64,000 bases of DNA, from the NCBI RefSeq assembly GCF_030408715.1, contig NZ_CP047202.1, positions 1,266,294-1,330,293 on the forward strand, given 5' to 3'. Each line of letters opens with the position of its first letter. Position 1 is the stretch's first letter. Position numbers and translations under genes: made by a program. A model generated the notes under the pieces. It worked only from the letters and a program-made list of their open reading frames with translations. It was not told the origin of the DNA and made no database searches. Shown piece by piece: positions 43,511 through 53,015 of this stretch. This DNA comes from Corynebacterium confusum. GTDB taxonomy: Bacteria; Actinomycetota; Actinomycetes; Mycobacteriales; Mycobacteriaceae.

Positions 43511-44356
43511 CTAAATGCGGGCAATGCGGAGTTCGGAACCCAGAATCGCCTCCGCACCGAGGCCGGAAAGATCATCCATCAGCTGGTTAGCCTGCTTCTT
43601 AGGCACCAAAGCGCGCACCGCTACCCAGCCCTCGCGGGCCAGCGGGGAGACCGTCGGGCCGGTCAGGCCCGGGGTAATCTCCGAGGCAGCCGGCAGATTC
43701 TCCTCGGCGATGTTGTAGTCAATCATCAGGTAACGGCGGGCGTTCAAGATGCCGCGCAGGCGGCCCAGGAGGATTTCTTCCTCGCGGCCCACGGTCGCGC
43801 CCTGGCGCTTGATGACCACGGCCTCGGAGCTAATCAGCGGCTCGCCGAAGGGCTCCAGCCCCTGCTCCCGCAAGGTGCGGCCGGTGGAGACCACGTCGGC
43901 GATGACGTCGGCCACGCCCAGGTGAATGGAGACCTCCACTGCCCCATCCAGGCGGATGACCTCGGCGTCCAAGCCGCGCTCGGCCAGATCCTTGCGGACC
44001 AGGTTCGGGTAGGAGGTGGCAATGCGCTTGCCGCCCAGCTGGTCCACGCTCCAGCCCTCGCCCTTGACCCCGGCGTAGCGGAAGGTAGAACCACCAAACC
44101 CGAGATCGAGGATCTCCTGGACGTCAGCCTTGGCGTCGGCGGCCAGGTCCCGGCCGGTCACGCCGATATCCAGCACGCCCTTGGCGACGTAGATGGCGAT
44201 GTCTTTGGGCCGGAGGAAGAAGAACTCCACCCCGTTGGGCTCGTCGACGACGTTGAGCGACTTGGAATTGCCGCGGGACCTGTACCCGGCTTCCGCGAAG
44301 ATGGACATCGCGGCTTCGGACAGCGAGCCCTTGTTGGGCACTGCGATAGTGATCAT
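43511..44356 (-). CDS. hisG: ATP phosphoribosyltransferase (long form)
   Basis: 281 residues, so the long HisG with a C-terminal regulatory ACT-like domain (feedback inhibition by histidine). N-terminal ITIAVPNKGSLSEAAMSIF, GVEFFFLRPKDIAIYVAKGVLDIGVTGRDL, PRPP-binding GVADVIADVVSTGRTLREQGL. The C-terminal domain contains NLPAASEITPGLTGPTVSPLAREGWVAVRALVPKK. First committed step of histidine synthesis. Follows hisE by 81 bp; the rest of the his pathway is elsewhere. Confidence 0.96.
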   Translation of the reverse strand: MITIAVPNKGSLSEAAMSIFAEAGYRSRGNSKSLNVVDEPNGVEFFFLRPKDIAIYVAKGVLDIGVTGRDLAADAKADVQEILDLGFGGSTFRYAGVKGEGWSVDQLGGKRIATSYPNLVRKDLAERGLDAEVIRLDGAVEVSIHLGVADVIADVVSTGRTLREQGLEPFGEPLISSEAVVIKRQGATVGREEEILLGRLRGILNARRYLMIDYNIAEENLPAASEITPGLTGPTVSPLAREGWVAVRALVPKKQANQLMDDLSGLGAEAILGSELRIARI

Positions 44357-44437
44357 GCGTGTGTCTTTCTTCCCTGCTGGTATGTACTCGGGTGGACTGG
44401 GCGCGGCGCGGGCGCTAGAGGATGCGCAGCGCCTGCG

Positions 44438-44701
44438 CTAGAGGTACTTGTAGACGTCCTTGGGCTCGAGGCCGCGGGCCAGCATCATCACTTGCGTCCA
44501 GTAGAGCAGCTGCGAGATTTCCTCCGAGAGCTCCTCGTCGGACTCGTATTCGGCCGCCAACCAGACCTCGCCGGCTTCCTCGATGACCTTCTTGCCGATG
44601 TGGTGCACACCATGGTCTAGGGCGGCAACGGTGCCGGACCCTTCCTCCCGCTCGGTGGCCTTGGTTTTTAGCTCTGCAAATAAATCATCGAAGGTCTTCA
44701 C
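44438..44701 (-). CDS. hisE: Phosphoribosyl-ATP pyrophosphatase
   Basis: 87 residues from a GTG at 44701, the usual length of corynebacterial HisE; a longer open frame upstream is rejected because its sequence is unrelated and the mature start [10 protein letters not shown] is the family's. The MazG-like helical motif [34 protein letters not shown] supplies the metal-binding acidic residues. Second step of histidine synthesis. A 10-bp direct repeat GCGCTAGAGG at 44412-44421 and 44435-44444 spans its 3' end. Confidence 0.93.
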   Translation of the reverse strand: MKTFDDLFAELKTKATEREEGSGTVAALDHGVHHIGKKVIEEAGEVWLAAEYESDEELSEEISQLLYWTQVMMLARGLEPKDVYKYL

Positions 44702-44751
44702 GCCATCTATTGTTCCATAGAAATTAGCGCCGCTGCGGTGAGCGCGCGCTA

Positions 44752-45513
44752 CTACCCCCGATATGCGGTCATGCGCTGCCACCACGCGTAGACATCGGCA
44801 GCCCCAGCCGGGGCTAGGTGGCGGTTACTGTGCAGCTCGGCAATCTGGACCACGCCGTCGGGTACGGCCACGTGGTCGTCTTCCGGCAAACCAATGACCC
44901 GGCACCCCGACTCGACCGCCGCGGTCATGCCGGCCGTGGAGTCCTCAAAGACCAGGCAATCCCCCGGGTCGGCGCCGACGCTGCGTGCGGCCTGGAGGTA
45001 CATATCCGGCGCCGGCTTTCCGGTGGGCACCTCGTCGCCGCAGATCGTGTCGAAGAAAAACTCCGGCCCGATGGCCTCAATGGCCCCGTCGGCGACGTAG
45101 CGCTCCGTGTTGGTGGTCACCAACATCGGCAAGCCGTCCGCATGAAGCTCCCGCAGCAGGTCACGGACGCCGGGAAAGACCTTCAGGTTGCCGGCGAAGA
45201 GTTCCCGGACCTTGGAAAACATCAGCTTCCGGTACTTCGGGTAATCCTCTTCGGTCAGCGTCACTCCCGCCTTCGCCGCGCAGATTTCCAGCGTGGTGGC
45301 GAAGGTGGAGCCGACCGTGGCCAGCCGCTCCGTCGGCGTCAGGCGGTTGCCAAGTGTCTCCGAAAGGTAGAACGTCGCTTCCGCCCACAACGGCTCGGAG
45401 TCAGTCAGCGTGCCATCCATGTCCCAGAAGATGGCCCGGGGACGAGCCATAGAGCCGGCATCGCTCGGGGCTGTTGCGGCCTGGTCTCGGTAGGACTCGC
45501 TAGGAAGCGGCAT
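44752..45513 (-). CDS. HAD-superfamily (subfamily IA) phosphatase
   Basis: 253 residues. Motif [18 protein letters not shown] (catalytic Asp pair), motif [12 protein letters not shown], motif III Lys in the [13 protein letters not shown] segment, motif [20 protein letters not shown]. The cap between motifs is the subfamily IA helical type. The N-terminal 21 residues before ARPRAIFWD are non-conserved, so an ATG at 45450 is a possible alternative. Substrate unknown (phosphoglycolate or beta-phosphoglucomutase-like are usual). Follows in the same direction as hisE, 50 bp upstream of it. Confidence 0.9.
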   Translation of the reverse strand: MPLPSESYRDQAATAPSDAGSMARPRAIFWDMDGTLTDSEPLWAEATFYLSETLGNRLTPTERLATVGSTFATTLEICAAKAGVTLTEEDYPKYRKLMFSKVRELFAGNLKVFPGVRDLLRELHADGLPMLVTTNTERYVADGAIEAIGPEFFFDTICGDEVPTGKPAPDMYLQAARSVGADPGDCLVFEDSTAGMTAAVESGCRVIGLPEDDHVAVPDGVVQIAELHSNRHLAPAGAADVYAWWQRMTAYRG

Positions 45514-45613
45514 AGAAATTCGTGACTACTTTCTTCTTGGGTTGGCAAATTCGCGCCCCGGAGTGCCGGCGCGCTGCTGCGCCAGCTATGGCGCCGGGGC
45601 GTGGCGGCGAGGA

Positions 45614-45994
45614 CTAGTCCAGCTCAGGGATCTGGGCCAGGGCCTCGTCGTCCGCGCCGGTCGCGGCGGAGGCCGAATAGATGAGCTCGGCGAGCTCTTC
45701 CTTTTCCTCCGGCTCCAGCACCGCGTAGTCATTAGCCTTGTTAAAGGCGACCAGCTCCACCTGCCGCTTAGCGATCAACGCGGAGAGAACGTCGCCTTTC
45801 GGATCATCCGGGACCGCGTCCAGGTCATCCAGCAGGCCTTCGATGATCTCCTGCAGGTCCGGTAGGACCGCAGGGTCGAAGGGCTGGTCCCAGAATTCTT
45901 TCTCGTCTTCCTTCAGGTAGTCACCCGTGGCGAAAGACTGGAGGTTGGCAATGAACTCGTCGACGGTGGGCTGGAAATCTGCGCGAATGCTCAT
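45614..45994 (-). CDS. Conserved small acidic protein, function unknown
   Basis: 126 residues, strongly acidic (many Asp/Glu, few basic residues), predicted all-helical. MSIRADFQPTVDEFIANLQSFATGDYLKEDEKEFWDQPFDP begins it, PDLQEIIEGLLDDLDAVPDDPKGDVLSALI follows. No signal peptide, no metal motif, no known domain recognised. 24 bp after mshC on the same strand, so likely its operon partner. I cannot infer a function. Confidence 0.65.
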   Translation of the reverse strand: MSIRADFQPTVDEFIANLQSFATGDYLKEDEKEFWDQPFDPAVLPDLQEIIEGLLDDLDAVPDDPKGDVLSALIAKRQVELVAFNKANDYAVLEPEEKEELAELIYSASAATGADDEALAQIPELD

Positions 45995-46018
45995 GCGCTT
46001 AATTCTTACTCAATTCCG

Positions 46019-47257
46019 CTACGCTCGCACGCCGAGCAGGCTCCGCAGCGCGACCGTCACCAGCTGCTGGGCGGCCGGATCGTCCTCCCCGCGCTCGCCG
46101 GCGGCCCACTCGTCGAGTGCCTCCAACACGCGCGGAGTATCCAAGTCGTTGGCCAAGGCGGCGCGGATGTCCTGGACCAGCGCCTCGGCCCGCTCGAGTG
46201 AGCCGGCGTGCTCCAGGGCCTCGCGCCAGTGAGAAAGGCGCTGCTGGGCAGCGGCCAGGACCTCATCCGACCAGTCCCGGTCGCTGCGGTAGTGACCGGC
46301 GTAGATGCCGATGCGGATGGCCGAGGGCTCCACGCCCTGCTCCACCAGCTTGTGCACGAAGACGAGGTTGCCCAAGGACTTGGACATCTTGGTCCCGTCC
46401 AGCCCGATCATGCCGGTGTGGACGTAGAAATCGGCCATGCGGTCCACGCCCAGGCCGGCCTCCGCGTGGGCGGCGGAGAACTCGTGGTGCGGGAACTTTA
46501 GATCGCTGCCGCCGCCTTGGATCTCGAAAGTCTTACCCAGGCGGTTTGTCGCGATAGCCGAGCACTCGACGTGCCAGCCCGGGCGGCCGGGCCCGAACGG
46601 GGACTCCCAGGCCGGCTCGCCGTCGCGGTGCGTCCGCCAGAGCAGGGCATCCAGCGGGTTGCGCTTGCCGGCGCGGTCTGGGTCCCCGCCGCGCTCGGCG
46701 AAGAAATTCTCCATCTCTTCGCGGCTGTAGTTGGACTCGTAGCCGAACTGCTCCGTGGCCTCGATGGAGGCGTAAACGTCCGGGTACTCCGGATCATCGA
46801 CCACGTAGGCGGCGCCGCGGTCGAGCAGCTTCTGGACCAGCTCAATAATTTCGTCGACCGCTTCCATGGCGCCGACGTAGTCCTGCGGTGGGATGACCTC
46901 CAGCAGCTCCATGTCGGAACGGAAGAGATCGATCTGGGAGGTGCCCAGTTCGCGCCAGTCGACGCCGTCGTGCTCGGCGCGTTCAAAGAGCGGATCGTCG
47001 ACATCGGTGATGTTCTGCACGTAGTGCACGTCGTGGCCGTTGTCCATCAACATGCGGTTGACCAGGTCGAAGGTCACGTAGGTTGCCGCGTGCCCAAGGT
47101 GCGTGGAGTCGTACGGGGTAATGCCGCATACGTACACACCCGCCTGCGGGCCGTGGACCTTAACCTCGCGGACGGCGCGGTCCGCGGAATCAAAAAGCTG
47201 CAGGGGAACAGAAGCGCCCGGGACGGGCTGAATTTTGGGCTGGGGCCAAGTATGCAT
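46019..47257 (-). CDS. mshC: Cysteine:1-D-myo-inosityl 2-amino-2-deoxy-glucopyranoside ligase MshC
   Basis: 412 residues from ATG 47257. A class I cysteinyl-tRNA-synthetase-derived ligase: [17 protein letters not shown] (Zn-binding Cys 44 and HIGH-like THLGHA), [29 protein letters not shown], and [10 protein letters not shown]. No tRNA-binding C-terminal domain. It joins cysteine to the GlcN-inositol precursor of mycothiol, the actinobacterial thiol. A TACGAT box ends 7 nt before this ATG, so the start three codons earlier is unlikely and the mRNA is leaderless. Confidence 0.95.
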   Translation of the reverse strand: MHTWPQPKIQPVPGASVPLQLFDSADRAVREVKVHGPQAGVYVCGITPYDSTHLGHAATYVTFDLVNRMLMDNGHDVHYVQNITDVDDPLFERAEHDGVDWRELGTSQIDLFRSDMELLEVIPPQDYVGAMEAVDEIIELVQKLLDRGAAYVVDDPEYPDVYASIEATEQFGYESNYSREEMENFFAERGGDPDRAGKRNPLDALLWRTHRDGEPAWESPFGPGRPGWHVECSAIATNRLGKTFEIQGGGSDLKFPHHEFSAAHAEAGLGVDRMADFYVHTGMIGLDGTKMSKSLGNLVFVHKLVEQGVEPSAIRIGIYAGHYRSDRDWSDEVLAAAQQRLSHWREALEHAGSLERAEALVQDIRAALANDLDTPRVLEALDEWAAGERGEDDPAAQQLVTVALRSLLGVRA

Positions 47258-47350
47258 GCCCACCATCGTAACGCCGAGTCCCGCCGACGCGCATAACGCC
47301 CCAGCCGGGCCTGTACGACCCAGGGGCGACTGGGACGTTAGCCCTACTCC

Positions 47351-48175
47351 TTAAGGCTGCAGCACGCCGAAGGCCAGCAGGGCCATGACAAAGAGGCCGA
47401 CCGGGATGCGGTAGGCGGCGAACCAAGAGAAGGAGTGGTTGGCCACGAACTTCAGCAGCCAGGCGATCGCGGCGTAGCCGACGACGAAAGCGATGCCCGT
47501 GCCGATCAGCAGCTGGGTGCCGGTGGCGGACTGCCCCACGGTCGGGCCGAAGGCATCGTCCAGCGAGAACAGGCCGGAGGCCAGCACCGCTGGGATGGCC
47601 AGCAGGAAGCTGAAGCGAGTGGCCACCTCGCGGTCAAGCCCCAAGAAGAGGCCGCCGGAGATGGTGCCGCCGGAGCGGGACACACCCGGGATGAGAGCCA
47701 GGCACTGGCACAGGCCCATGATGATGGCGTCCTTCATGGTCAGCTCGTCGAAGCCGCGGGTCTTTTTGCCCATCTTTTCGGCCAGGATGAACACGAAGGA
47801 AAATAGGACCAGCATGGCAGCGGTGATCCACAAGTTGCGCAGCGCGTCACGGATGAGGTCCTTGCCGAAGAACCCGATGATCCCGATCGGGATGGAACCG
47901 ACGATGACCATCCAGCCCATCTTCCAGTCCTGGCCGCGCGACTCCTTGTCGACCCAGCCGCGGAACCAGCCGGACAGGATCTGCCAAATCAGCTTGGCGA
48001 AATAGACCACGACGGCCAGCTCGGTGCCGAGCTGGATGACCGCGGTGAAGGAGGCACCGGCGTCCTGGCCCCAGAAGAGCTCGGAGACAATCCGCAAATG
48101 CCCCGAGGAACTGACGGGGAGGAACTCGGTGAGGCCCTGGACTACCGACAAGACGATGACTTGCAACCAGGACAT
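47351..48175 (-). CDS. uppP: Undecaprenyl-diphosphate phosphatase UppP (BacA)
   Basis: 274 residues from ATG 48175; the frame continues upstream but [27 protein letters not shown] is the family's typical N-terminus. The two active-site signatures are [15 protein letters not shown] and [14 protein letters not shown], each in re-entrant membrane segments; about eight helices in total. It recycles undecaprenyl pyrophosphate for cell-wall synthesis and confers bacitracin resistance. No strong ribosome site; the leader may be very short. Confidence 0.95.
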   Translation of the reverse strand: MSWLQVIVLSVVQGLTEFLPVSSSGHLRIVSELFWGQDAGASFTAVIQLGTELAVVVYFAKLIWQILSGWFRGWVDKESRGQDWKMGWMVIVGSIPIGIIGFFGKDLIRDALRNLWITAAMLVLFSFVFILAEKMGKKTRGFDELTMKDAIIMGLCQCLALIPGVSRSGGTISGGLFLGLDREVATRFSFLLAIPAVLASGLFSLDDAFGPTVGQSATGTQLLIGTGIAFVVGYAAIAWLLKFVANHSFSWFAAYRIPVGLFVMALLAFGVLQP

Positions 48176-48421
48176 GTCTGATTGTTCTACGCCTGCTTGG
48201 GCGAGGTACTGCACGTTATTCACTCGGAACAGCATACTGACGCCCCCGCCTCCCACGCGAGAACCACCCCGGGCGAGTCTGACTTTCGAAGCAAGCTCAC
48301 ACCTTCCGGAAAGTTCCGATTAACTCGCTACGCCTCCCCACTGGCCCGTGGCGTTCCGCGCCGATCCCAGCGTCTGGTGGAACTGCTGGATTTGGAGGTC
48401 TTACTGCTAGGATGACTGTTT

Positions 48422-49453
48422 GTGACTTCTAAGACCGGTTTCGCAGTAATGACTGTCTCCGCAGTCTCCGCCCTGGCTCTCGCAGGGTGCCAACAAACCC
48501 CGCCGGAGGAGGAGGCGGACGACTCCGCCACGGTCGGCAACGCCACCCCGGCCGAATCCCCCGCCGCCGCAGAACCCGACGGCGAGGTCGCCCAGCTCTC
48601 CCGCGAGGTCGCTGAGGTATCCGACATGGCCGCTACCGGCGAGACGATCGCCGTGCGCAGCTCCGATCACCTGGCCATCGGCGACGCTGCCGCTTTCCAG
48701 GAAGGCTCCGCCGCGGTGGTGGAGATCCCGACCGATTGTGGCCAGATTTCGGCCGCTGACAACGAGTTCCTGCTCGGCTGCGGCACCGAGGTTCTCTCCT
48801 TCGACCCGGCCCGCCCCGAGCAGCCAGAGAAGATCGCAATCGACGAGGAGTTCCCCGTCACCGCCGCCGCGCGGACCTCCTCCGGGGAGCTTTTCGTGGC
48901 CTCCAATCAAGGCTCCGACGTCGCCATCTACAAGGACGGCGAGCGCAGCGACTCCTTCGCGGTTGAGGACGCGACCGACCAGCTGCTGTCGGTGCCCAAC
49001 CAGGACGGCACGGACAACGTGGTACGCACTTTACGCGCGGATTCGACCATCCAGTCGCTGGATTGGGAGCAGTCCCGTGCGGGCGGCCGTCTGCGCGTCG
49101 GCGTCGGCCTGGGCCAGGCCTCAGTCGGTGAGAACGGCACCATCGTGGTTTCCGACACCTTGGGCAAGCGGATCGCTATCTATAACGCCGAGGACGTCAT
49201 CCGCCTGCACCAGTACGGCAACACCGACGGGGTGCCGTGGGCCACGGCCTGGGACGAGTCCCGGCAGCTGGCGTGGACGACCACGACCGACAACAACCGG
49301 GCGCAGGCCTTCGAGATTTCCAAGGGCGTTCCCGAGGAGCGCACACAGGTCTCCACCGTGGCCAACGCCCAACACATGGTCGCACTCAGCGACGGGACCA
49401 TCGCCATTGCTTCCGCCACCGGTGACGGACTGCAGATCATTAAAGACATTTAA
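48422..49453 (+). CDS. Secreted lipoprotein, beta-propeller-like
   Basis: 343 residues, GTG start at 48422. Signal peptide TGFAVMTVSAVSALALAGC with lipobox LALAGC (Cys 23), so a membrane lipoprotein, followed by an acidic Glu/Pro/Ala-rich linker. The rest has repeated VxxD/N-G-x-I strands (DGTIAIASATGDG at the end; NGTIVVSDTLGKRIAIYN in the middle) that look like propeller blades; similar proteins are called LppL in mycobacteria, a recollection rather than proof. TAGGAT (48408-48413) ends 8 nt before the start: leaderless. Only 12 bp before pyrD, so the two are probably co-transcribed. Confidence 0.8.
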   Translation: MTSKTGFAVMTVSAVSALALAGCQQTPPEEEADDSATVGNATPAESPAAAEPDGEVAQLSREVAEVSDMAATGETIAVRSSDHLAIGDAAAFQEGSAAVVEIPTDCGQISAADNEFLLGCGTEVLSFDPARPEQPEKIAIDEEFPVTAAARTSSGELFVASNQGSDVAIYKDGERSDSFAVEDATDQLLSVPNQDGTDNVVRTLRADSTIQSLDWEQSRAGGRLRVGVGLGQASVGENGTIVVSDTLGKRIAIYNAEDVIRLHQYGNTDGVPWATAWDESRQLAWTTTTDNNRAQAFEISKGVPEERTQVSTVANAQHMVALSDGTIAIASATGDGLQIIKDI

Positions 49454-49465
49454 GGAGTTTCCACC

Positions 49466-50575
49466 ATGTCCACTATCTTCCGCACCGTCCGGGGCAAGGT
49501 TTACGATGCCGCGCTCAAGGCCATGTTCCAGATCGATGCCGAGCGCATCCACCACCTAATGAGCTCGGCCCTCCACGGCTTCCACGTCGCCTGGTCGGTC
49601 AATCGCGGGCTGAACAAGGTCCTGCCGGTCAAGGACCCGGTCCTGCGTCAGACCGTCTTCGGTGTGGACTTCCCGCGCCCGCTCGGACTGGCCGCCGGCT
49701 TCGACAAGAACGCCACCGCGGCGGATGCCTGGGGACCCATCGGTTTCGGCTACGCCGAGCTCGGCACCGTCACCGCGGCCGCCCAGCCGGGTAACCCGGC
49801 TCCCCGGCTCTACCGCCTGCCCAAGGACAAGGGTCTGCTCAACCGGATGGGCTTCAACAACCAGGGCGCGGAGGAAGTTGCCCGCAACCTGCGGGCCCGC
49901 CGCAGCGACGACGTCATCGCCATCAACATCGGCAAGACCAAGGTCACCCCGGTGGACCAGGCCGTCGACGACTACCGCCGTTCGGCCTCAGTGCTGGGAT
50001 CGCTGGCCGATTTCCTGGTGGTCAACGTCTCCTCCCCGAATACCCCGGGCTTGCGCGATCTGCAGGCCGTGGAATCGCTGCGCCCCATCCTCACCGCCGT
50101 TGCCGAAGTCACCCCGACTCCGGTCTTGGTGAAGATCGCCCCGGATCTGTCCGACGAGGACGTCCTCGCCGTCGCCGACTTGGCCCGCGAAGTCGGCCTG
50201 GCCGGCATCGTCGCCACCAACACCACCATCTCCCGCGAGGGACTCAAGACCGCGGCCGCAGAGGTCGAGGCCATGGGGGCCGGCGGCGTGTCCGGCGCGC
50301 CGGTGGCTGCGCGCTCCCTGGAAGTCTTGCGCCTGCTTCATGAGCACTTGGGCGGCGAACTGCCCATCGTCTCGGTCGGCGGTATCTTCACCCCGCAGCA
50401 GGCCTGGGAGCGCATCACGGCGGGCGCCAGCCTCCTGCAGGGTTATACCCCCTTCATTTACGGCGGTCCGGACTGGATTCGCGACATCCACCTAGGGATT
50501 GCCGCGCAGATCCGCGCCCACGGCCTGGGCAACATCAGCGAAGCCGTCGGCTCCGGCCTGCCGTGGAAGAACTAA
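49466..50575 (+). CDS. pyrD: Dihydroorotate dehydrogenase (quinone)
   Basis: 369 residues, class 2 enzyme. The N-terminal helices (about 1-45, amphipathic) bind the membrane. [59 protein letters not shown], and [16 protein letters not shown], with the catalytic Ser of class 2. FMN-binding [16 protein letters not shown] and [22 protein letters not shown] follow. Fourth step of pyrimidine synthesis, reducing menaquinone. AAGGAG precedes the ATG. Confidence 0.95.
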   Translation: MSTIFRTVRGKVYDAALKAMFQIDAERIHHLMSSALHGFHVAWSVNRGLNKVLPVKDPVLRQTVFGVDFPRPLGLAAGFDKNATAADAWGPIGFGYAELGTVTAAAQPGNPAPRLYRLPKDKGLLNRMGFNNQGAEEVARNLRARRSDDVIAINIGKTKVTPVDQAVDDYRRSASVLGSLADFLVVNVSSPNTPGLRDLQAVESLRPILTAVAEVTPTPVLVKIAPDLSDEDVLAVADLAREVGLAGIVATNTTISREGLKTAAAEVEAMGAGGVSGAPVAARSLEVLRLLHEHLGGELPIVSVGGIFTPQQAWERITAGASLLQGYTPFIYGGPDWIRDIHLGIAAQIRAHGLGNISEAVGSGLPWKN

Positions 50576-50607
50576 TCACTCCCAACAAGGAGCGCGACAT
50601 AAACAAT

Positions 50608-50644
50608 AGCTAGGGCTGCACTCGCAGCCCTAGCTTTTTCTTTT
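50608..50644 (+). terminator. Rho-independent terminator of pyrD
   Basis: A perfect 12-bp stem, AGCTAGGGCTGC (50608-50619) with GCAGCCCTAGCT (50624-50635), 4-nt loop, followed by TTTTCTTTTC. Confidence 0.95.
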
Positions 50645-50718
50645 CCGCGCTCTGCATTGCCAGGCAGTCTGCCGGCGCCGCCAACCGCCCGCCAGCCCGT
50701 GTTGGGAACTTCCCCCTC

Positions 50719-51108
50719 TTAGGAGCGAGGAGCCAAGCTGCGGCGCAGCACGAGCGCGCAGACCAACGCTAGGCCGGCGTAGATGAGCAGCCACCACTGG
50801 CCCATTACGGCAAGCTCGGCGCTGGGCAGGAAACGGCTGGCGATGATGGTAAGCACCGCCGCGCCCAGGGCCACCACCTGGGCGATGCTAGGGCGCTGAT
50901 CCTTGCGGATGGTGGCGAAAGCGCCGATGATAAGCGCGGCTACCACCAGCGCCACGCGGGCTGGGGTCCACACGAAGGGGCTCATCCACCCTTCGGTGAG
51001 CACCGCGACGAAGGTCATGATGACGAGGACGAGTGCGACGGCTATGAAGGCTCCGCCCACTCGCAACTGCAGCGGGATCGTCACCCCGGGATTGTCGTTG
51101 TTGGCCAT
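50719..51108 (-). CDS. Small membrane protein, four helices
   Basis: 129 residues. Short polar N-terminus MANNDNPGVTIPLQLR, then about four hydrophobic helices (GGAFIAVALVLVIMTFVAVL, PARVALVVAALIIGAFATI, IAQVVALGAAVLTIIASRFL, GQWWLLIYAGLALVCALVL) and a short basic tail RRSLAPRS. No recognisable domain. Runs 14 bp downstream of the PEBP-like gene, probably one operon. Confidence 0.7.
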   Translation of the reverse strand: MANNDNPGVTIPLQLRVGGAFIAVALVLVIMTFVAVLTEGWMSPFVWTPARVALVVAALIIGAFATIRKDQRPSIAQVVALGAAVLTIIASRFLPSAELAVMGQWWLLIYAGLALVCALVLRRSLAPRS

Positions 51109-51122
51109 ACGTTAAGCGAGGA

Positions 51123-51659
51123 CTACTTCTGGTCGTACCAGCCCCACAGGATGGCGCGGCCAATCGCGTGGAAGTGCAGGTTAAAGCCGAGCACCGTCGG
51201 GGTGGCGTCCGGGTCGATGTCCAGCTTCTCCGTGTCCACGGCGTGGACGGCGTAGAGGTAGCGGTGCGGGGCGTGGCCGGCCGGCGGCTGCGGGCCGTGG
51301 TAGGTGCGCTTGCCGGAGTCGTTGCGCAGGGAAATAACGCCCTCGATGTCCAAGTCTTCGGCGGCACCGGCGTTGGTGGGCAGCTCGGCTACGTCGGCCG
51401 GGATGTTGAAAGCGGCCCAGTGCCAGAAACCGGCGGCCGTCGGGGCGTCCGGGTCAAAGCAGGTCACGGCCAGGGACTTGGTGCCCTCCGGCAGGTTGGA
51501 CCACTCGAGCTGCGGCGAGACGCTCTCCGGGGCGCGGAAGCGCTCGGCAATCTCGTCGCCGTCGACCAGGTCGGAGGACGACAGCGCAAACGACGGGAGA
51601 TCCCGCAGCGGGGCGTACGGGTCGGGGCCAGGGAACCGAGAATCGTTGTAAGAAGTCAT
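51123..51659 (-). CDS. YbhB/YbcL family Raf-kinase-inhibitor-like (PEBP) protein
   Basis: 178 residues from ATG 51659. PEBP fold signatures: SPQLEWSNLPEGTKSLAVTCFDPDAPTAAGFWHWAAFNIPADVAELP (the DPDAP ligand-binding loop and the HWAAFNIP strand) and the conserved YHGPQPPAGHAPHRYLYAVHAVD near the C-terminus. Function unknown in bacteria; reported ligands are phospholipids or small molecules. TACAAA 7 nt upstream of the ATG is a weak -10, and the transcript may be leaderless. Confidence 0.92.
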   Translation of the reverse strand: MTSYNDSRFPGPDPYAPLRDLPSFALSSSDLVDGDEIAERFRAPESVSPQLEWSNLPEGTKSLAVTCFDPDAPTAAGFWHWAAFNIPADVAELPTNAGAAEDLDIEGVISLRNDSGKRTYHGPQPPAGHAPHRYLYAVHAVDTEKLDIDPDATPTVLGFNLHFHAIGRAILWGWYDQK

Positions 51660-51745
51660 ACTCCCATTTGTACCGGAAAACACATTCCGTGTCTGTCAGT
51701 AACGCGCACCATATTCATCGCCCCCACCCCACCCCGGAGTTTGAT

Positions 51746-51767
51746 GCAGTTCCCAAAGTGGAACTGC
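51746..51767. promoter_or_regulatory. Perfect 8-bp inverted repeat, possible operator
   Basis: GCAGTTCC (51746-51753), 6-bp spacer, GGAACTGC (51760-51767). It is 90 bp upstream of the PEBP-like start. There is no T-run, so an operator is likelier than a terminator. The rest of 51660-51896 is C-rich without a coding region. Confidence 0.4.
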
Positions 51768-51896
51768 CCCGTCAGTTGCCCCGCACCGTGACCGCGGCAG
51801 GCACCTAACCTCCCCTCGCCCACCCGGCCAGGATAAGGAACATCCTAACAATGGCCCCATAATCCCGCGGGCGTTTGCCGCCTTGTACTGGCGATT

Positions 51897-51924
51897 TGTT
51901 TGGCCGCCGCCGGCAGGCTAGAGT
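51897..51924 (+). promoter_or_regulatory. Promoter of tRNA-Leu
   Basis: TTGTTT (51897-51902) and TAGAGT (51919-51924) with 16-bp spacing, about 40 bp before the tRNA 5' end. Confidence 0.45.
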
Positions 51925-51963
51925 TTTGGGAGTGCCGAAGCCGGTAACGGCTGAAAACACCCT

Positions 51964-52049
51964 GCCCGGGTGGCGGAATGGCAGACGCGCTAGCTTGAGG
52001 TGCTAGTGTCCTATTAACGGACGTGGGGGTTCAAGTCCCCCTCCGGGCA
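51964..52049 (+). tRNA. tRNA-Leu, anticodon GAG
   Basis: Acceptor stem GCCCGGG (51964-51970) pairs with UCCGGGC (52042-52048; the last pair G-U), discriminator A at 52049. The anticodon arm CTAGC-TTGAGGT-GCTAG gives anticodon GAG for CUC (and CUU) codons. A long variable arm (GTCCTATTAACGGAC) as in class II tRNAs, and a T-arm GGGGGTTCAAGTCCCCC. CCA is not encoded. Confidence 0.96.
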
Positions 52050-52058
52050 CAATGACTC

Positions 52059-52100
52059 TCCCGCGTTCTTGTTCGAAGAACGCGGGATTTTTTCTTTTTC
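52059..52100 (+). terminator. Terminator after tRNA-Leu
   Basis: TCCCGCGTTCTT (52059-52070) pairs with AAGAACGCGGGA (52076-52087), followed by TTTTTTCTTTTTC. Strong. Confidence 0.95.
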
Positions 52101-52195
52101 TGCCCAGAACGTGCGCGCACGGATGCGCACAGGAGTGGCGTAGAACTTGAATAAGGGTAAAGACAGAACAAGAGGCATAAAGCAAGGTGTCCGGC

Positions 52196-52945
52196 ATGCA
52201 CGATGAGAACTCCGCGTGGGGCTGGTTGCGCAGCTTCGGCAGCTTCTTGGTCCAGGTCGCGCGCGACGCTGTGCGCACGCTGTGTGGGCTCGGCTGGCGG
52301 CGTTGGCTGATCATCCTCGTGGCCGTAGCCGCGCTCGCGGTGGCGGCGCGCTATGTCGACGTCCCCGAGTTAGCCGACCTGCGGGCCGGCGCGCAACAAT
52401 ACGGCGACTTCTTCGTCGTGCTTTTCGCGCTGTCCTATATCGTCTTCACCCTCTTTCCCCTTCCCCGGACCATCTGGACCGTCGCGGCGGGAATCCTCTT
52501 CGGGCCGGTGTTGGGGCTCGGGCTGGCGCTGGTCTGTCTGACCGTCTCGGCCGCGCTCGCCTTCCTAAGCGTGCGCACCCTCTTCGGCGAGTGGATGCGC
52601 CCGAGACTATCCCACCCGGCGGTGGCCGGCCTGAACGCCCGCCTAGCCCGCCGCGGAGGGCTGGCCATCTGCAGCCTGCGCATGGTGGCGGGCGTCCCTT
52701 TCTCCTTGCTCAACTACACAGCCGCCCTGACGAGCATCCCGTTCTGGCAGTTCGTCACCGCGACCTTGGTCGGTTCCATCCCCACGACCGTCATCGGCGT
52801 CTTCTTCGGCGAGGCGCTCACGAGCGGGATCTCCCCTTGGATTCTCGCCGCCTTCCTCCTTGCCGCAGCCGTCGGGCTACTAGGCCTCTACGTTGAGTCC
52901 CGGCTACCCCAACCTCAACTAAGTCAAGCCCAGGGGGTAGACTAG
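52196..52945 (+). CDS. TVP38/TMEM64-family (VTT domain) membrane protein
   Basis: 249 residues from ATG 52196 (AAGG 8 nt upstream); a GTG three codons earlier is possible. About six hydrophobic segments. The VTT core runs through FFVVLFALSYIVFTLFPLPRTIWTVAAGILFGPVLGLGLALVCLTVSAALAF and the conserved RMVAGVPFSLLNYTAALTSIPFWQFVTATLVGSIPTTVIGVFFGEAL. This family includes DedA-like integral membrane proteins; bacterial function is uncertain (lipid or envelope related). No operon partner. Confidence 0.9.
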   Translation: MHDENSAWGWLRSFGSFLVQVARDAVRTLCGLGWRRWLIILVAVAALAVAARYVDVPELADLRAGAQQYGDFFVVLFALSYIVFTLFPLPRTIWTVAAGILFGPVLGLGLALVCLTVSAALAFLSVRTLFGEWMRPRLSHPAVAGLNARLARRGGLAICSLRMVAGVPFSLLNYTAALTSIPFWQFVTATLVGSIPTTVIGVFFGEALTSGISPWILAAFLLAAAVGLLGLYVESRLPQPQLSQAQGVD

Positions 52946-53015
52946 AAGAAAAGGTCAAGGCTTTTGCCTTGCCAACGTTTTCAATTGGCCGCTTACCGGA
53001 AGGAGCTGGATCCCT

